This document shows positions 24,001 through 36,142 of a DNA stretch of 64,000 bases, one piece after another (positions within the stretch are counted from its first letter, which is position 1; the number at the start of each line of letters is the position of its first letter). Position numbers and translations under genes: made by a program. This stretch comes from Fulvia fulva (Eukaryota; Ascomycota; Dothideomycetes; Mycosphaerellales; Mycosphaerellaceae). The DNA is taken from assembly GCF_020509005.1 (NCBI RefSeq), contig NC_063012.1, positions 6,510,001 to 6,574,000 of the forward strand, given 5' to 3'. Under the pieces are notes generated by a model. The model was given only the letters and a program-made list of their open reading frames with translations, ran no database searches and had not been told where the DNA came from.

Positions 24001-24435
24001 AAAGAGGGCGGAAGTAAGTATAGCTATCCAGATTTGCTCTGAGCACATTGGGCTAAGAGCATACTTGTACTAAAGAAGAGTCCTAGGATACGATTCTAAA
24101 CGTTGCCCCTATAGCTACCTATCCCAAAACCCGGAGCACATAGTGCTGAACTGTACTAAGTGGGTAAAAGGGGGAAGCCAGTAGAGGGCGAAGGCAAGAG
24201 ACAGGCAATACTAGGCCATCATCTAGGACAGACAAGATATAAGGAGAGTGACAAGATAGATCCTTAACGAGGACTACCTAGAGCAATTCTCCCTAGTAGT
24301 AGAAACGGAAAGGTAGATAGAGAGGAGGGAGAGAGAGAGAAGAGCCGGGGAAATAGAAGGGAGAAAGGGAATCGAGAGGAGGACATTATTAGGGTTACGG
24401 GCAAGGTAGTCATAGGGTAACAACTATGACACTAG
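21008..24435 (+). pseudogene. LINE-A ORF2 remnant (endonuclease/reverse transcriptase)
   Basis: ATG at 21008 survives. The endonuclease starts with YNVNRSKDK near 21040 and has a GDFN motif near 21440-21455. The reverse transcriptase spans about 22370-23300. A 62-codon stretch at 22568-22756 remains open and contains the conserved RPIALLN-like and GGRxxRST motifs. The catalytic motif reads FVDNTNIL-like near 23070-23090, where the second Asp is Asn after RIP. The C-terminal Cys/His motif lies near 24100-24160. The stop is uncertain because several TAG/TAA codons follow one another near 24410-24435. RIP stops, mostly TGG to TAG, prevent translation. Confidence 0.8.
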
Positions 24436-24616
24436 CGTACCCTAAAGGAAGGAGAACGAAAGGACAAGATAGGAAAGAACGAGGAGGGCAAAGACGAGGA
24501 GGTTTTCATCCGTTAATCGGGTTTCCTACCTATACAAATAGACCTAAATAGCGAGAGACCTACATAGGCTATAGGGCACTTAAACAGGCGAATGAATAAT
24601 CTATCTATCTATCTAT

Positions 24617-27600
24617 ATATCGACTATCGAGGGCTAAATATAATAACTATTAAGAACAGGTACCCTATACCTTTGATCTAGGAAACCCTTAACAGGATGT
24701 ATAGTAAGAGGTACTTCACGAAGCTAGACATCGTCGTAGCCTTTAATAAGCTTTGTATTGCCGAAGGGCATAAATGGCTAATAGCGTTCGCTACGCGGTA
24801 CGGAGTATACGTATATCTAGTCTTACCGTTTGGTCTATATAACGGCCCGGCATCGTTTTAGTCGTACATTAACAGTATGTTATAGGAACACCTTAACGAC
24901 TTTGTGTTAGTATACCTAGATAATATACTGATTTTTAGCGACATACTTAAAGAGTATATCGAGTACGTAACGAAGGTTTTGACAAAACTACGCGATGCCG
25001 GGTTGACCATAGATATTAATAAATACGAATTCTATTAGTAGAGAGTCAAATACCTAGGCCTAATCATTACGCTAGAAGGCATTAAAATAGACTCCGATAA
25101 GCTAGAATGTATCTAAAGCTAGGAGGCTCTAACTAACCTAAAGGATATATAAGCGTTCCTAGGCTTCGCTAACTTCTATAGACGGTTTATCGAAGCGTTC
25201 TCGCGACTCGTATCGCTACTAACCAACTTGACCAAGTCCGATAGCCCTAGTAACTATAAGAACAGAAGAAACGATTAGACACTAGGGTACTAGAAGGCGT
25301 TTAACGCATTAAAGGCAGCATTTAGTATAGCGGGCATATTATACGAAGTAGATAATAACACTATCGAACCGGTCAAAGTGTTTATAGATCATAAGAACCT
25401 AGAGTACTTTATAACGACGAAGTAGCTTAATCGACGTTAGGCGAGGTAGGCTAAGTTCCTCTCTTAGTTTAACTTCCGTATCGTCTATAGGCCCGGTGTT
25501 TAAGGCATAAAGCTAGATAGTCTAACGAGACGTAGCTAGGACCTTCCGTAGGGAGTAGACGATCCGCGTAATTAGTATTAGCACTAGACGTTACTACCGC
25601 CTAAGCGATTGCTTAAGATCGACTCTATACGCGTAACCGTAGAAGATGTTACTAAAGAGACGGAAACTCCGCTAAACCTAGAAGTAATAGAATTTATACT
25701 AGCCGAAGCCGCTATACCGGTAGAAGCTACTACCGTATCGAAGCCTACGACAGAGGCTAATTATAAGGCTAAACTCGAGTATCGAATAGTAATAGCGTAC
25801 GCCGTAGACTAGGAGCTTAAGGTAGTAATTAAGATGCTATAGAAAGGTAACGCAATCCCGCCACTTCTTTAAAAGGCGAAGGTATACCTAGTATACTACG
25901 AGGTAGAAGGAGACATGCTCTACGTCCGTAATTAGTACGGCGACTAGAGCTTATAGGTACCGGATAACTAGAAGCTACGGACTCGAATAGTAAAGATAAA
26001 CTACGACGTACTAGTAGTAGGCCATCCTAGTAGAGCCCGTATATATAAGCTCGTAGTACGTGAATTTTACTGGCCTAGCTTAGTAAGATTAGTACGTAGA
26101 TATACCGTAAATTGCCGAGTATACCGTACGACGAAATCTCTATATACCTAGCCACCTAGATTATTACATCCACTTTCTATACTAGAACGACCTTAGCGCT
26201 ATATATTAGTCGACTTTATAGTAGACTTACTAGATAGCGAACTCGACGGCATGACTTATAACAATATTATAACTATTACGGACCGCCTAACAAAAGAAGT
26301 AGAACTTATTCCTATTAGAGCTATAACGGCGAAGAATATAGCGCGCCTATTCTTAAAGTACGTATTTAGTCGACGTAGGCTCCCGGACACGATCACCTCT
26401 AATAGAGGGAAATAGTTTATCGCAACTTTCTAGAAGTAGCTATATAAGATGCTACGGATTTAACGTAAGCTAAGTTCATTATATTACCCCGAGACGGACG
26501 GTCAGTCTAAGCATACTAATTAGAATATAGAATAGTACTTACGCGCCTACGTTAAAAAGGTATAGAGCGACTAGGCTAAATAGCTATACCTAGCTCAGTT
26601 TGCTATTAATAACTACGTATTAGAGACTACCGGTGTCTTACCTTTCTACGTAAACCTTAGATATAACCCCGAGTTTACGGAACGTATCGACTTATAGGTA
26701 GGCGGGGATCGCCGCTAGATAACGACTCTTTAGCGACTCGATAGCAAATCCGCCGAAGCATTCGCCCGACGCCTTTACGAGCTATATCAGTTCCTCTAAG
26801 AGAATATAAGAATGTCCTAAGCCTTATAAGCTAAGGCCGCTAACCGACATCGCCGTATCTCGCCCGACTATAAGGTAGGCGATTAGGTGTTCCTTAGTAC
26901 GAAGAACATCCGTACGACACGCCCTTCTAAGAAACTAGATCGACGATATACTAGACTATACTAGATCGTAGAAGTCATGCCCTCGAAGCTCTCCTATAAG
27001 CTAAAGCTCTCCGATACGTTAGCTAGACTCGACAACTGTTTCTATATATTACTATTATAGCGCGCCGACGATACTAACCTACCGCCGCTAGAGGGATAGT
27101 ACCTTATACCGCCGCTACCCGTAGTTATAGTTCCTAATACGACGGAAGCTAATGCCGAGGCCGATATTATAGTAGTGGCCGCGGCGACCGAGTACGAGGT
27201 AGAAAAGATCTTAGATATATATACGAGGAAGCGTACTAGGAAGGTAAAGAAGGGGTATAAGCGTAAGGTCGACATATAGTATAAGGTACGATAGGTCGGA
27301 TATTAGGATATAGAGGATAGTAAAACTTAGTAACCTACTAAGGACCTATTTACGAGGGTAGCCGCCGCTATTATAGACTTTTACTACAACCGGCCGGATT
27401 TGTCTACGCCTATTAGTTTTATAGCTCTATCTAACTAGTTACCGCTAGACGCTAAGGTGCTCGGACTTAACACGATTAGGATTAATAGAGACACCGTTAC
27501 GAATAAGTCGACTCGAGCCTTACCTCTAATAGAATCTACTCCGTATATATTCGATACTCGAGTAGAGCCTATAGAGCCTATAATAATACCTAACTTTAGT

Positions 27601-27850
27601 TATAAGGATTATACGCGAGTACTAGCCGAAGATAGACTTAGGTCTAGGGTAAGCTAGCTAACTAGGTAATATATTTCTCGAAGGAAGCCGGTCGAGGATA
27701 GTCTCAATAGAGCGAATACGATATTATCGGATAACGATAGAGTACTAGAGGATAATTAGGCGTTCGCGCAATTATAGAGCTCGATAGGCAAGTGGCCTTA
27801 TAAGGTAGATAACGCTTAGAGGACTAAGGCGTGTTTTAGGAAGGGGAGTA
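24617..27850 (+). pseudogene. pol remnant of G1 copy 3, C-terminal piece
   Basis: Continues the reverse transcriptase (IDYRGL at the junction; YLDN, a mutated YxDD, near 24911-24925), then RNase H, integrase (HHCC region near 26030-26130; DDE region about 26200-26560) and a C-terminal chromodomain-like segment (about 27262-27400). Short open pieces remain at 25609-25812 and 27457-27657. At about 25341-25345 there is an in-frame loss of 72 codons relative to copy 4 (its 55040-55255), which removes the first half of RNase H. Confidence 0.8.
27838..27848 (+). other. Polypurine tract, G1 copy 3
   Basis: AGGAAGGGGAG ends 3 bases before the 3' LTR; equivalent to 57737-57747 in copy 4. Confidence 0.8.
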
Positions 27851-27851
27851 C

Positions 27852-28035
27852 TATAACGGGTAGCCCGCGACCCCCTACTATAGCTACGTCGGCCCGGCTG
27901 AGCCGCGGACCTTCCGTATCGGGTTAGCGCGGCTCGGCTTTACTTTATAACTTCGCCGCGCCTCGCGCTCCTCTTTCGTAGCTTCATAGAACAACAACTA
28001 TCTCTCCCGGACCCTATAGTACGCGCGCCCTTATA
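27852..28035 (+). repeat. 3' LTR of G1 copy 3
   Basis: 184 bp, followed by the CTAGG target duplication at 28036-28040. Confidence 0.92.
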
Positions 28036-28040
28036 CTAGG

Positions 28041-28507
28041 AAAGGTATAACGAACCCTAGCCGCCCCCGGCCCCTCCGCGTAGATAGAACTATATAAAGA
28101 AGCTAAGGTAATACTAGACGAGGACAAATACCTAGCCCGAGTATATAAGAATATAATCGCGTAGCTCCTTAGTACACTTAAGGCACTCGAACACTAGACC
28201 CTAAGAACGATCTACTAGACTATATAGTATGTAATATAATAGAAGAACCCTACGTAGGCTATAATCGCCGTAGGATAATACCCGGCCTAGCCCTAGAGGA
28301 CTAATAACGCGATCCGAGTCTACGTTACCGACCCGGAGGAGAAAAGAGAACTCGAGGGCCTTACGAGTAAGGAGCTCGTGGATAGAATCGGCCGGAAGGA
28401 GATCGTAGAAGCGAAGGTAGAGCTAAGGGGGGTAGTAAGGCTTTTTACTATATAGGAGACAGACCGATAAAGACTCGAGACGTATAAGAAATAGGTAACT
28501 AAAGTAG
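28041..28507 (+). pseudogene. LINE-III ORF1, central piece
   Basis: The frame contains a stretch (about 28335-28495) homologous to the central part of LINE-A ORF1 at 20050-20200 and to LINE-I ORF1 at 7140-7300. It includes a KELVDRIGRKEIVEAKVE-like helix-rich sequence. It ends at the 12-bp duplication TAACTAAAGTAG (28496-28507) caused by the next LINE insertion and continues at 31102. Confidence 0.68.
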
Positions 28508-31089
28508 ATAGATAGATATTCCATTAAGCTGTTATAGTATCCTTTGGCCTATATAGCTATACTATCTTGTTTTTGTATATATAGAGGGGAAACCGTATTA
28601 GTAAAAACCCCTCCTCCTTCCCGCCTATCTTTTCCCCCTCGTTATCGTCTTAGATTTCCCTTATTAAGGGTACGCTAGTATTATAGGCCTGCCCTAATAA
28701 CTACCCTATCTACAACCCCCCTAGCTTCCGCTTCTTATCTATCTACTCCTCCGTCTCGCTAGTAAGGCTAAACTACTAGAGGTATCCCTACTATAGTATC
28801 TACCGAGAGATTCGGCGAATATTACCTTTGTCCCTAATAATTGACTTATAGTCTCTCCTTCCCGCTTAGTACCTCTAATTTCCCCTACTACTCGCCTACT
28901 ACGGGTATCGTAGTAGTATATATTCTAGGTTTTACGATAGGTAGCTACACTAGTAGGCTAGGCTTTAGATATCTAGTACGCGTCTCCTAAATAGGTAGGC
29001 TCTTAATCTAATATATTCGGACCTGATTTGGATCGCTATACTTGCTTCGGCCCTTGTTAGGTCCCTATATAGCTAGTAATTATGTCTCTAGAAGGCTCGG
29101 AGCGCTATCGGGCCTATTGTCTTAGGGGGCTTCCTTTTCTAGTCCTGCTCCTATAGGTAGCTCGCTATCTATTCCGCTAGGCTTTAGGTCTTAGCCTTGC
29201 TCCCGCCGGCCTAGCGAGTCCTACGCTCCTCCTCCTTTCGTACTAGCCATTCGGTGCTTGTCTGTACGGCCGTAAAGGTAGTAAGGTCATCCTCTTTTTG
29301 GCTTGTCCTATGTCCTGCCCCTCTCCGGTAGCGGCTTTCTATCTTATTCTTTACCTCCTAGATCGTAGTTTGTGCTAGGTAACCTATCGTCTTTACCGCG
29401 TATTAAATTCTTATTCCCCGGATATACTAGCCGATTAGTAGTATTCCTATCTCCATTTCTACCGTGCTTATTAACGTTGTCTTATATACGCCTAGTACCC
29501 TACGTAGGTTGCCTACCTATGTCCTGTTTAGGGGTTGCTCTATCCGTTTCGGGATCGGCTTGCCTACGCCTCCTGTTCCCTAAATCTATGCCCCGTATAA
29601 TATAGCTAGTCTAACGATCGCCTTATATATTACTCTTGCCTTATCGAATGTTACTCCCTATATAGACGCCGTAAGCCTCTTTATCGAGGCTTTATTAACT
29701 TACGCTCGACTCTAGGCTTTCTTAATCTATATATTCTAGCTTAGCTTCGGGTCGAGCTAGATCCCTAGTACTCGTAGCTCCGCTAATAGCTTAGTCTCGT
29801 AGCCTTAGATTCTTACCGCCGCCTTTATATTATAGTATATTCTCGCTTTACTAAAGTATATAAGTTAGTACTTTTTAGGGGCGAACCGGGCACTATACTT
29901 CTTTACCTACTCCTCGTATTTCTTATACCTATCTTTAAGGAGGCGACAGTTCTCCTCTCTCGAGTCTAACTAGGCTAGAATGTTTATATCGTCTACGAAT
30001 CCCGATACTAAGGTTTACGGAGAGGTAAGTAGGGGGATTAGATTAGACATAAATATTAGAAATAGGATAGGGGAGAGAGTAGATCCCTAAGGTATTCTAG
30101 CCTCTACCTTTACCGGGTCGGACGTATACCTCCCTAGGACTAGGTGTGTCGTACGTTCCTAGAGAAAGGAGTAGACGAACTTCGTTACCTACTAGGGGAT
30201 GCCTTTCTATTATAGGATATATATTAGCCTTTAGTATAAGACGTTATCGAAGGCTCCTACAATGTCGAGAGATAGTAAGGACGCCGCTCGGTTCCTACCG
30301 TAGTACTAGAGGGTCTGAATTTGCTCCGTAATTAGCTCTATTACTATTAGTATCGATCGCTAGCTTCTTCCCCCTATCTATATTACTAGGAGTACGTAGT
30401 TGTCCTCGGCTAGCTACGTAAGTCTCTAGGCTACTATCTTTTCTAGGACCTTCCCTATCGTATTTAGAAGTGCGATTAGTCTATACGATTTGGGCTAAGT
30501 ATAGTCCTCCTTATATAGCTTACGTAGTACTACTATTATAGACTCTCTATACGGCTTCGGGTGATACCCTAGCCGTAGGTACGCGGTAAATAGGTTTATA
30601 AGGCTCGGCGCGATCTCTTCTCTATACTCTTTTAGTAGTATATTTAGTATCCTATCTAGGCCTAGGGCTTTTCGTCCTTTTAGCTTACTTATAACTCCTA
30701 TTAATATATTAGAGCTAACCGCCCAATCTATATCTAGGGGTTCCGGGTATATACTCGGGTCGATATTCGTAAGGTCTACCTCTACTTATATCGAAAAGAA
30801 ATAGTCGGCTAATACTTTTGCCTTGCCCCGGGGCGTAGCCTAGGCAATCCCTTCGCGGTCTACGATCAGAGGGAAGTAAGGGGTTTATTACTCTTTAGGT
30901 AGTCGTGCCTATTTAGTAAGTCTCTATATCTATTCCGGGTTTTCTATAATAAGCCCGATCGTTACTCTCTAGTCCTATAGCTTATCGCGTCTTATATTCA
31001 CCTTCTTCTCTTATATCGCGCGATAGTATTACTCCTACGTCTCTTAGGTGTACTCCTTCGTCTACTGTCGCCTTACCCTTCTAGCCTAA
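28508..31089 (-). mobile_element. LINE-I copy, 5'-truncated, RIPed
   Basis: Minus-strand copy collinear with 39171-41752 of the unmutated LINE-I, tail on the left ((GATA)n at 28508-28517). It carries the 3' UTR and the ORF2 portion from within the linker before RT to the C-terminus. It is flanked by TAACTAAAGTAG at 28496-28507 and 31090-31101. Differences from the unmutated copy are almost all TG to TA or CA to TA. It therefore shows what RIP did to a near-identical sequence about 11 kb away. Open stretches in it (for example 29372-29605 on the plus strand) are antisense shadows. Confidence 0.92.
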
Positions 31090-31101
31090 TAACTAAAGTA
31101 G

Positions 31102-31137
31102 TAAAGTTAGCGAAGGTCTCCTACTAATAATTTATAG
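31102..31137 (+). pseudogene. LINE-III ORF1, 36-bp piece between two insertions
   Basis: This short remnant keeps LINE-III in register: it starts after the TAACTAAAGTAG duplication and ends with TACTAATAATTTATAG (31122-31137), which is repeated at 36127-36142 on the far side of LINE-II. Confidence 0.75.
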
Positions 31138-31289
31138 ATAGATAGATTTGTTATTCCCCTGTTCTAGGACCCTATCCGGCCTATATAGGTATATATCTAT
31201 TGTTATATAGAAAGGGAAACCCGAATAGGTGAAAACCCTTCCCGCCCCCGACTACTCCTTATCTAGATTAGCTTTCCCTCTAAACGTAC

Positions 31290-34200
31290 GTAGTCTATGT
31301 CACTACCCGTTAGCCCCCGCTCCTAGCCGGTCTCGTCGCGCTACGTCGTGTCCTCTCTTCCTATACTACTCCTACTAGGCGGTACTATTCTAGCCAGCCC
31401 TTCTCTAGTATCTAGTTCGTAATACGCCGTAGGTCCTTAGCGTTATTAAGAAGTGCCCTAATCGTCCGGTTCCTCGCCTTTACTATCCACTCCCCCCTTC
31501 CTAGTAACCACCTCGGACAGACGAGGAGTACGTACCGTACGTTCTAGGAGCGATAGCCGTAGGGGTAGCTAGTATTCGTATATCCTAGAACCTTCCTCTA
31601 TAATAGGTGCCCCTAGAGGCCGATGTGTTCGCTTCGTAGTTAGGTTACTATACTACTCTATACCCTCGTAAGGCGGTAGTAGATAAGCTTCGGGGGGGTA
31701 CTTGACCGCGGATTTTGTAGCTAACTATTCCTTAGGTTGTCCCGCTGGCTAAGGGCGTCTACTATACCCTACAACCTAGTTATTCCACCTCTCTTTCTAT
31801 AGTTGCTCTATAAACGATTTCTTACCTTCCTATTATATTACTAGCTATTCGTCCCTTACCCGGTAGTTCGGCTCGTTTCCGGGTCGAATGCCCTTATACG
31901 CTAGTACTAGTTCGCGGGCCCTTACGACTACACTAGCGATGACCTTCTATACTAGGCACTATACCGACTTGCCTAAGTAGGAGGTCCGTAGTCCCTAGAT
32001 ATATAGGTCGATCGGCGGTATAGCGGTCTCGTACTTAAGTATCCTCGTTAATGTCGACTTATATACCCCGGTGACCTTCCTTAGGTATTGGTTTTAGATC
32101 TTCGCTAGCGGCGCGACGAGTCCCTTTAATAGGTAGGCCCTCTCGCCTAAGGACTATACTTAGCTACTATAGGTAAGGACTAGCCGTATAATAGCCGTAT
32201 ATAGAAGTCGTAACTACCGAAAGTCCGCCCTCTATATAAACGTAGTAAGCCTCTAGTATAATACTATATTCTATTTAGCTTTCCGTAATATTACCTATAC
32301 GTACTTCCTCTACCGTAGCGCCGGGTCTACCTATAGTCCGAGGATCCTAAGCTAATTTGCCGGGTTAGTCGTATGCCCCTATATCTAGATAGAAGCTTAT
32401 ATATTATAGAACCGTAGCCGGCGCGTAAAGTGTATTAGATTGTACTTTTCTAGTATAAACCGAGCCTCGTACCTCCTAGCCTAGTCCTCGTAGATCTTGT
32501 ACTTCTCTTCTAGTAGCCTATAGTTCTCCTTAGTCGAGGAAGACTACGCTAGAATGTTTATGTCGTCTACGAAGCCGCTCGTAGCGGCGTTCTAGGATTC
32601 TAGGGCTAGGAGCAGCGTCGCTATAAAGAAGAGGAACAGAATAGGTACTAGCGTTAAGCCTTACGGGATTCTAGTATAGACTGCTTGAAATGGGCTTCTA
32701 TACTAGCCGACTAGAATCGACGTACTACGGTTTTAGAGGTAGGACCGTACGAAGTTGACAAGCTACTTAGAGAGTCCCTTCGACCTTAGGATATAGAGTA
32801 GCCGCGGGTATAACACGTAGTCGAAGGCTCCCGATATATCTAGGCTAAGTAAGGAAGCCACCTTGTCCCTATTCTTATACTAGATAGCCTTTACCTAAGA
32901 GGTGATAAGTTCTATCGCGGATAGCGTCGATCGCTATAGGCGCGCACCTATCTAGGTGTCCGGGAGTAGGGAGTATTCCTCTACCGCCTCGGAGAGTCTC
33001 GTTATAACTAGCTTCTTAAGCGCCTTTCTAAGAGTATTAAGGAGCGCAATTAGGCGGTACGACTTTACCTACGTATAGTCTTCCTTTTACGGCTTACGTA
33101 GGACCACTATCGTCGATTGTTTAAAAGCTATCGGGTAGTATCCGGTCTGTAGGCAGGCGTTAAAGATCGCTATAACTACTAGGGCTAGTTAATCTCTACA
33201 CTTCTTTAGTAGCTCGTTTAGGATCCTATCCGGCCCCGGGGCTTTCTTCGCCGGCAACTTCCTTAGTATAGCGGTAACTTCCCCCTCGGACACCTCCTAT
33301 TAGACCGCGATGCTAGGGGCTAGGGGAGTAGAGCTGTTTATATCGCTTAGATTAGCCTCGACTAGGGGCGGGAAGAACTTACTAGCTAGTAGACGCGCCT
33401 TGGCCTCGGGGTCGCTAACCGGGCTACTAGGCGATTATAGCGCTAGGATAGAGAAGGAGGGGCCCTGTATAGGGTCCTGTCGGGCCCATTTCGCTAGCTT
33501 CTACATCCTCTCTAGCTTGCCGGCGATTTCTTCTACTATAGCCCTCTAGCCGACTACTTTCTCCCTCCGTATTATAGCTTTCTTCTATTAGTATACCTCC
33601 CTATATACGTTCTAGGCCTCCTCGCTATAGCTACTCGTCTATACCCGGCGGGCTCTCCTTACTTCTCTTACTACCGTAGTATACTCTGGCGTCTAGTATA
33701 GTTTAGACTATGTCGTTAGTTAGGTAAGCGGATCGTAAAGTAAGGTCGCTTTTCTTATTTCGTCTATTAACCCCTAGACTACTTCGTCTATCTCGTCTTT
33801 ACTATTGTATTACTACTACGCGATCTGGACTAGCCTCTTAGAGTTATCGAGGTACGCCTAGATATTGGCCTAGTAGGCCTTTCCCTAGTTTAGCTTAGGG
33901 GTTCTCGCTAGTATACGTTATATCTATGTCGTAATAGAGGTCCTGACTAGCATGTGGTCTAACGACGCCTCGAGTTTATATTCGATCCTATAGTAGGTTA
34001 CCGTATAGTAGTAGCTATCTAAGATCTAGGAGAGGTCGATCGTGCCTTAGAGTCCCCCTCTCTTCTAGGTACCTAGGTCCTTCGGAGTATTAAGGGCAAT
34101 TGCGTTGCTCGCTATCAAGTCGAGTACTTCTTCGGCTATAGGGTACGGCTATATAAGGCTTTCCTAGGAACGGTAGTGTATATTAAAGTCTCTTACTACG

Positions 34201-34640
34201 ATATAGTACCCTTGTCTCTTGAGCGTACTATCTAGGTGTCTATAGACCCCTAGGTCGCGGCTAGACCTCGAGGCTAGCGGTTATATATATAGGTTGTGTA
34301 TCTAGGTGCTACCTACGTAGAGGGAGGTAATATCGCCCCCGCCTTCTTCGTCTACGTAGTATACTACCTCCTAGTCGGATTCTAGTATGTCCTTGCTAAT
34401 ATAGAAGCACGTGCGGGGTCTGCCGTCGCCTCGTAGGCATGTCGTATAGCCTAGTGACTTACAGGTCGTTAGTCTCTTATAGTACGGGTTAATCTATAGC
34501 TCCTAGATTGTAAGGACGTAGTAGACGCGCGGGTCCGCCTCGTGTAGGAAATGGTTCTGGACTATATACTTGCTATAGTTGACGTTATACTAGATAATAC
34601 TAAGCGTGTCGAGGCTAGTTATCGGTATCGACAATTATTT
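31290..34640 (-). pseudogene. LINE-II ORF2 remnant (endonuclease/reverse transcriptase)
   Basis: Read leftward. The endonuclease begins with an IIQYNVNYSK-like sequence near 34590 and retains a DFN motif near 34180 and an SLDH motif near 33960. The reverse transcriptase spans about 32500-33290, and its catalytic region near 32560-32590 matches that of the plus copy near 4669-4695. The C-terminal Cys/His region lies near 31530-31570. Trp/Gln codons are stops, so it is inactive. An apparent plus-strand open frame at 33310-33549 is antisense to it. Confidence 0.8.
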
Positions 34641-34649
34641 CCTCTATAT

Positions 34650-35940
34650 CGTCCTATGTCCTACTACCCTATACCTCCTAGTCTACGCCTATCGGCTATA
34701 TACTAAAGGGGAGCCGGGCCTAGTTAGATTCCCTCGCCGTGGCTAGTAGAGTACGTGGCCTCCCGTACGCCCTAGGTTACGTATCCTTTATATCGTTCTC
34801 GGCCCTAGGGCGCTTATACCCGACCGCCGCTAGTTAGTTCCGGTATAGGCTAGCCTTACGGTCGCCGTAGAATCTTAGGGCGACGGTTCTGTTTGTGATT
34901 GCCTTGTTTTTTGCTAGTTTCCGCTATAGGCATTCCGTACTATACGATAGGTAGTGCCCCGGACAGTTCGCGTACCGTCTCGTAGTCGATATATAGTCCC
35001 TAGATATATAGTCTCCTATATAGTTCGAGCAGGCCTGCTTGTTTATATACGTGTAGGTTTGGTATCTATACTATTAGCATTTGAAGCATTAGAGGACACG
35101 AAAGGATAAGGAGTGCTTTTCTACTGTCTTAAGGCTATATTGCTAGACTAGGCCTTGTTCTATCGCTAGATCCGCCGCTTTCGCGTCTTATAGCTATACT
35201 ATTAGCGCCGAGGCCTTCTTACCTTCTAGCCATTTCCTATAGAGCCAAGTCGCCTTCTGGATTGGAGAGTTAAGAGTGACCGGGTTGTCCTCTTAGAGAG
35301 CGCGTAGGTGACCCTAGTTAGTTAGGTCAAACTCCTTAGGTATGTCGTAGACTAGGATCGTGAATTGTTTCGTTAAGACCTTCGCTAATACCGTAACCTT
35401 AGATACCTACTATAGCTATACCTCTAGGTGCCTCCTAGTAGTAGTAGAGCTAGTATAGATCTATAGAGTACCGTTAGACTATTGGTTCACTACGACCACC
35501 CCTAGTTAGTTAATTCGTTAGGCGAGCTCCTTGTTCGATAGCTTCGTAACTTCGGCCTAGTCTTCCTTTGCTACAATGCGGATCGTAACTACATCGTGCG
35601 TTAGGCGGGGGTTTAGTATCGATACCGCGACCGATACCTAGCTATAGGGGTATTGATTCCGGGTGGCCTTACTAATCGCCTAGGACGTCGTCCTCATTTC
35701 TTATTGCCCTCGGTAATACGACAGTACAAGCGCCGTACGTAGCTAAGTGATCATTACCTATAGAGACCGGTAAGGGAGCTGATTGTTAGTTTCTATACTT
35801 TTTACGTCCTCTATAAGTTACTACTAGTTGTCTGAGGGGGGCTTTGCCTATAGGGCCGTAGGCGCCGTTAGTGCCGTAGCCTAGGCTACTATTACCTAGG
35901 AGTTGCCTAATGTAGCTAGGCACCTCCGCGGCGTTTAGAG
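34650..35940 (-). pseudogene. LINE-II ORF1 remnant with zinc knuckles
   Basis: Gag-like protein read leftward. A cysteine-rich stretch around 34900-35090 reads as two or three successive CCHC-type knuckles (CFKC, then CSN, then CPGH-type spacing), some cysteines now tyrosine. The central region around 35150-35420 is the helix-rich portion common to ORF1 of these LINEs. Inactivated by RIP. Confidence 0.65.
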
Positions 35941-36142
35941 CTAAAGAAACAGGGTGAAGAGAGCTTCAAGCTATCTAGATTAAATAAGGTAGAACTCCCT
36001 TAGTCCTAGGGGTAGTGGCCTACTTTATATATCGTTAGAATAGCCTTAATAAGAGCTTTCGAAAGTGTCGTGTTTTAGCGCGAAAGGATAATAGTCTTAG
36101 GCTATCGAGCTTAGGTTAGGTAGTATTACTAATAATTTATAG

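Larger units (their letters stand above)
19609..24616 (+). mobile_element. LINE-A copy 1, near full length, partly RIPed
   Basis: About 5.0 kb, inserted in G1 copy 3 pol. The target duplication is ATATTGACTA (19599-19608) versus ATATCGACTA (24617-24626), with one C/T difference. It has ORF1 with a zinc knuckle, ORF2 with endonuclease, reverse transcriptase and C-terminal CCHC region, a 3' UTR, and a (CTAT)n tail ending at about 24616. RIP is clearly lighter than in its neighbours, with many CA dinucleotides left; TG is much rarer. The second copy (59916-61852) is far more heavily mutated at the same positions. Confidence 0.88.
16059..28035 (+). mobile_element. G1 copy 3: complete RIPed gypsy element with nested LINE-A
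   Basis: LTRs at 16059-16242 and 27852-28035, target duplication CTAGG at 16054-16058 and 28036-28040. Gag and pol are in the plus direction, and a 5-kb LINE-A is inserted in the reverse transcriptase (19609-24616). Without the LINE-A it is about 6.96 kb, roughly 280 bp shorter than copy 2. Most of the difference is a 216-bp in-frame deletion near 25340-25345. Its gag is more diverged from copies 1, 2 and 4 than those are from each other. RIP has destroyed all frames. Confidence 0.93.
31138..36126 (-). mobile_element. LINE-II copy, near full length, RIPed
   Basis: 4989 bp on the minus strand, (GATA)n tail at 31138-31146, 16-bp target duplication TACTAATAATTTATAG at 31122-31137 and 36127-36142. 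The 3' UTR (to about 31250) equals those of the copies at 6000-6108 and 59856-59915. ORF2 is about 31290-34640, ORF1 about 34650-35940, and the 5' UTR occupies the rest. RIP is heavy but uneven: some TG/CA remain around 33300-35500. Confidence 0.9.

Noticed and set aside
33310..33549. 79-codon plus-strand frame
   Set aside because: Antisense to LINE-II ORF2 remnant; glycine/serine/leucine-rich shadow without homologue.
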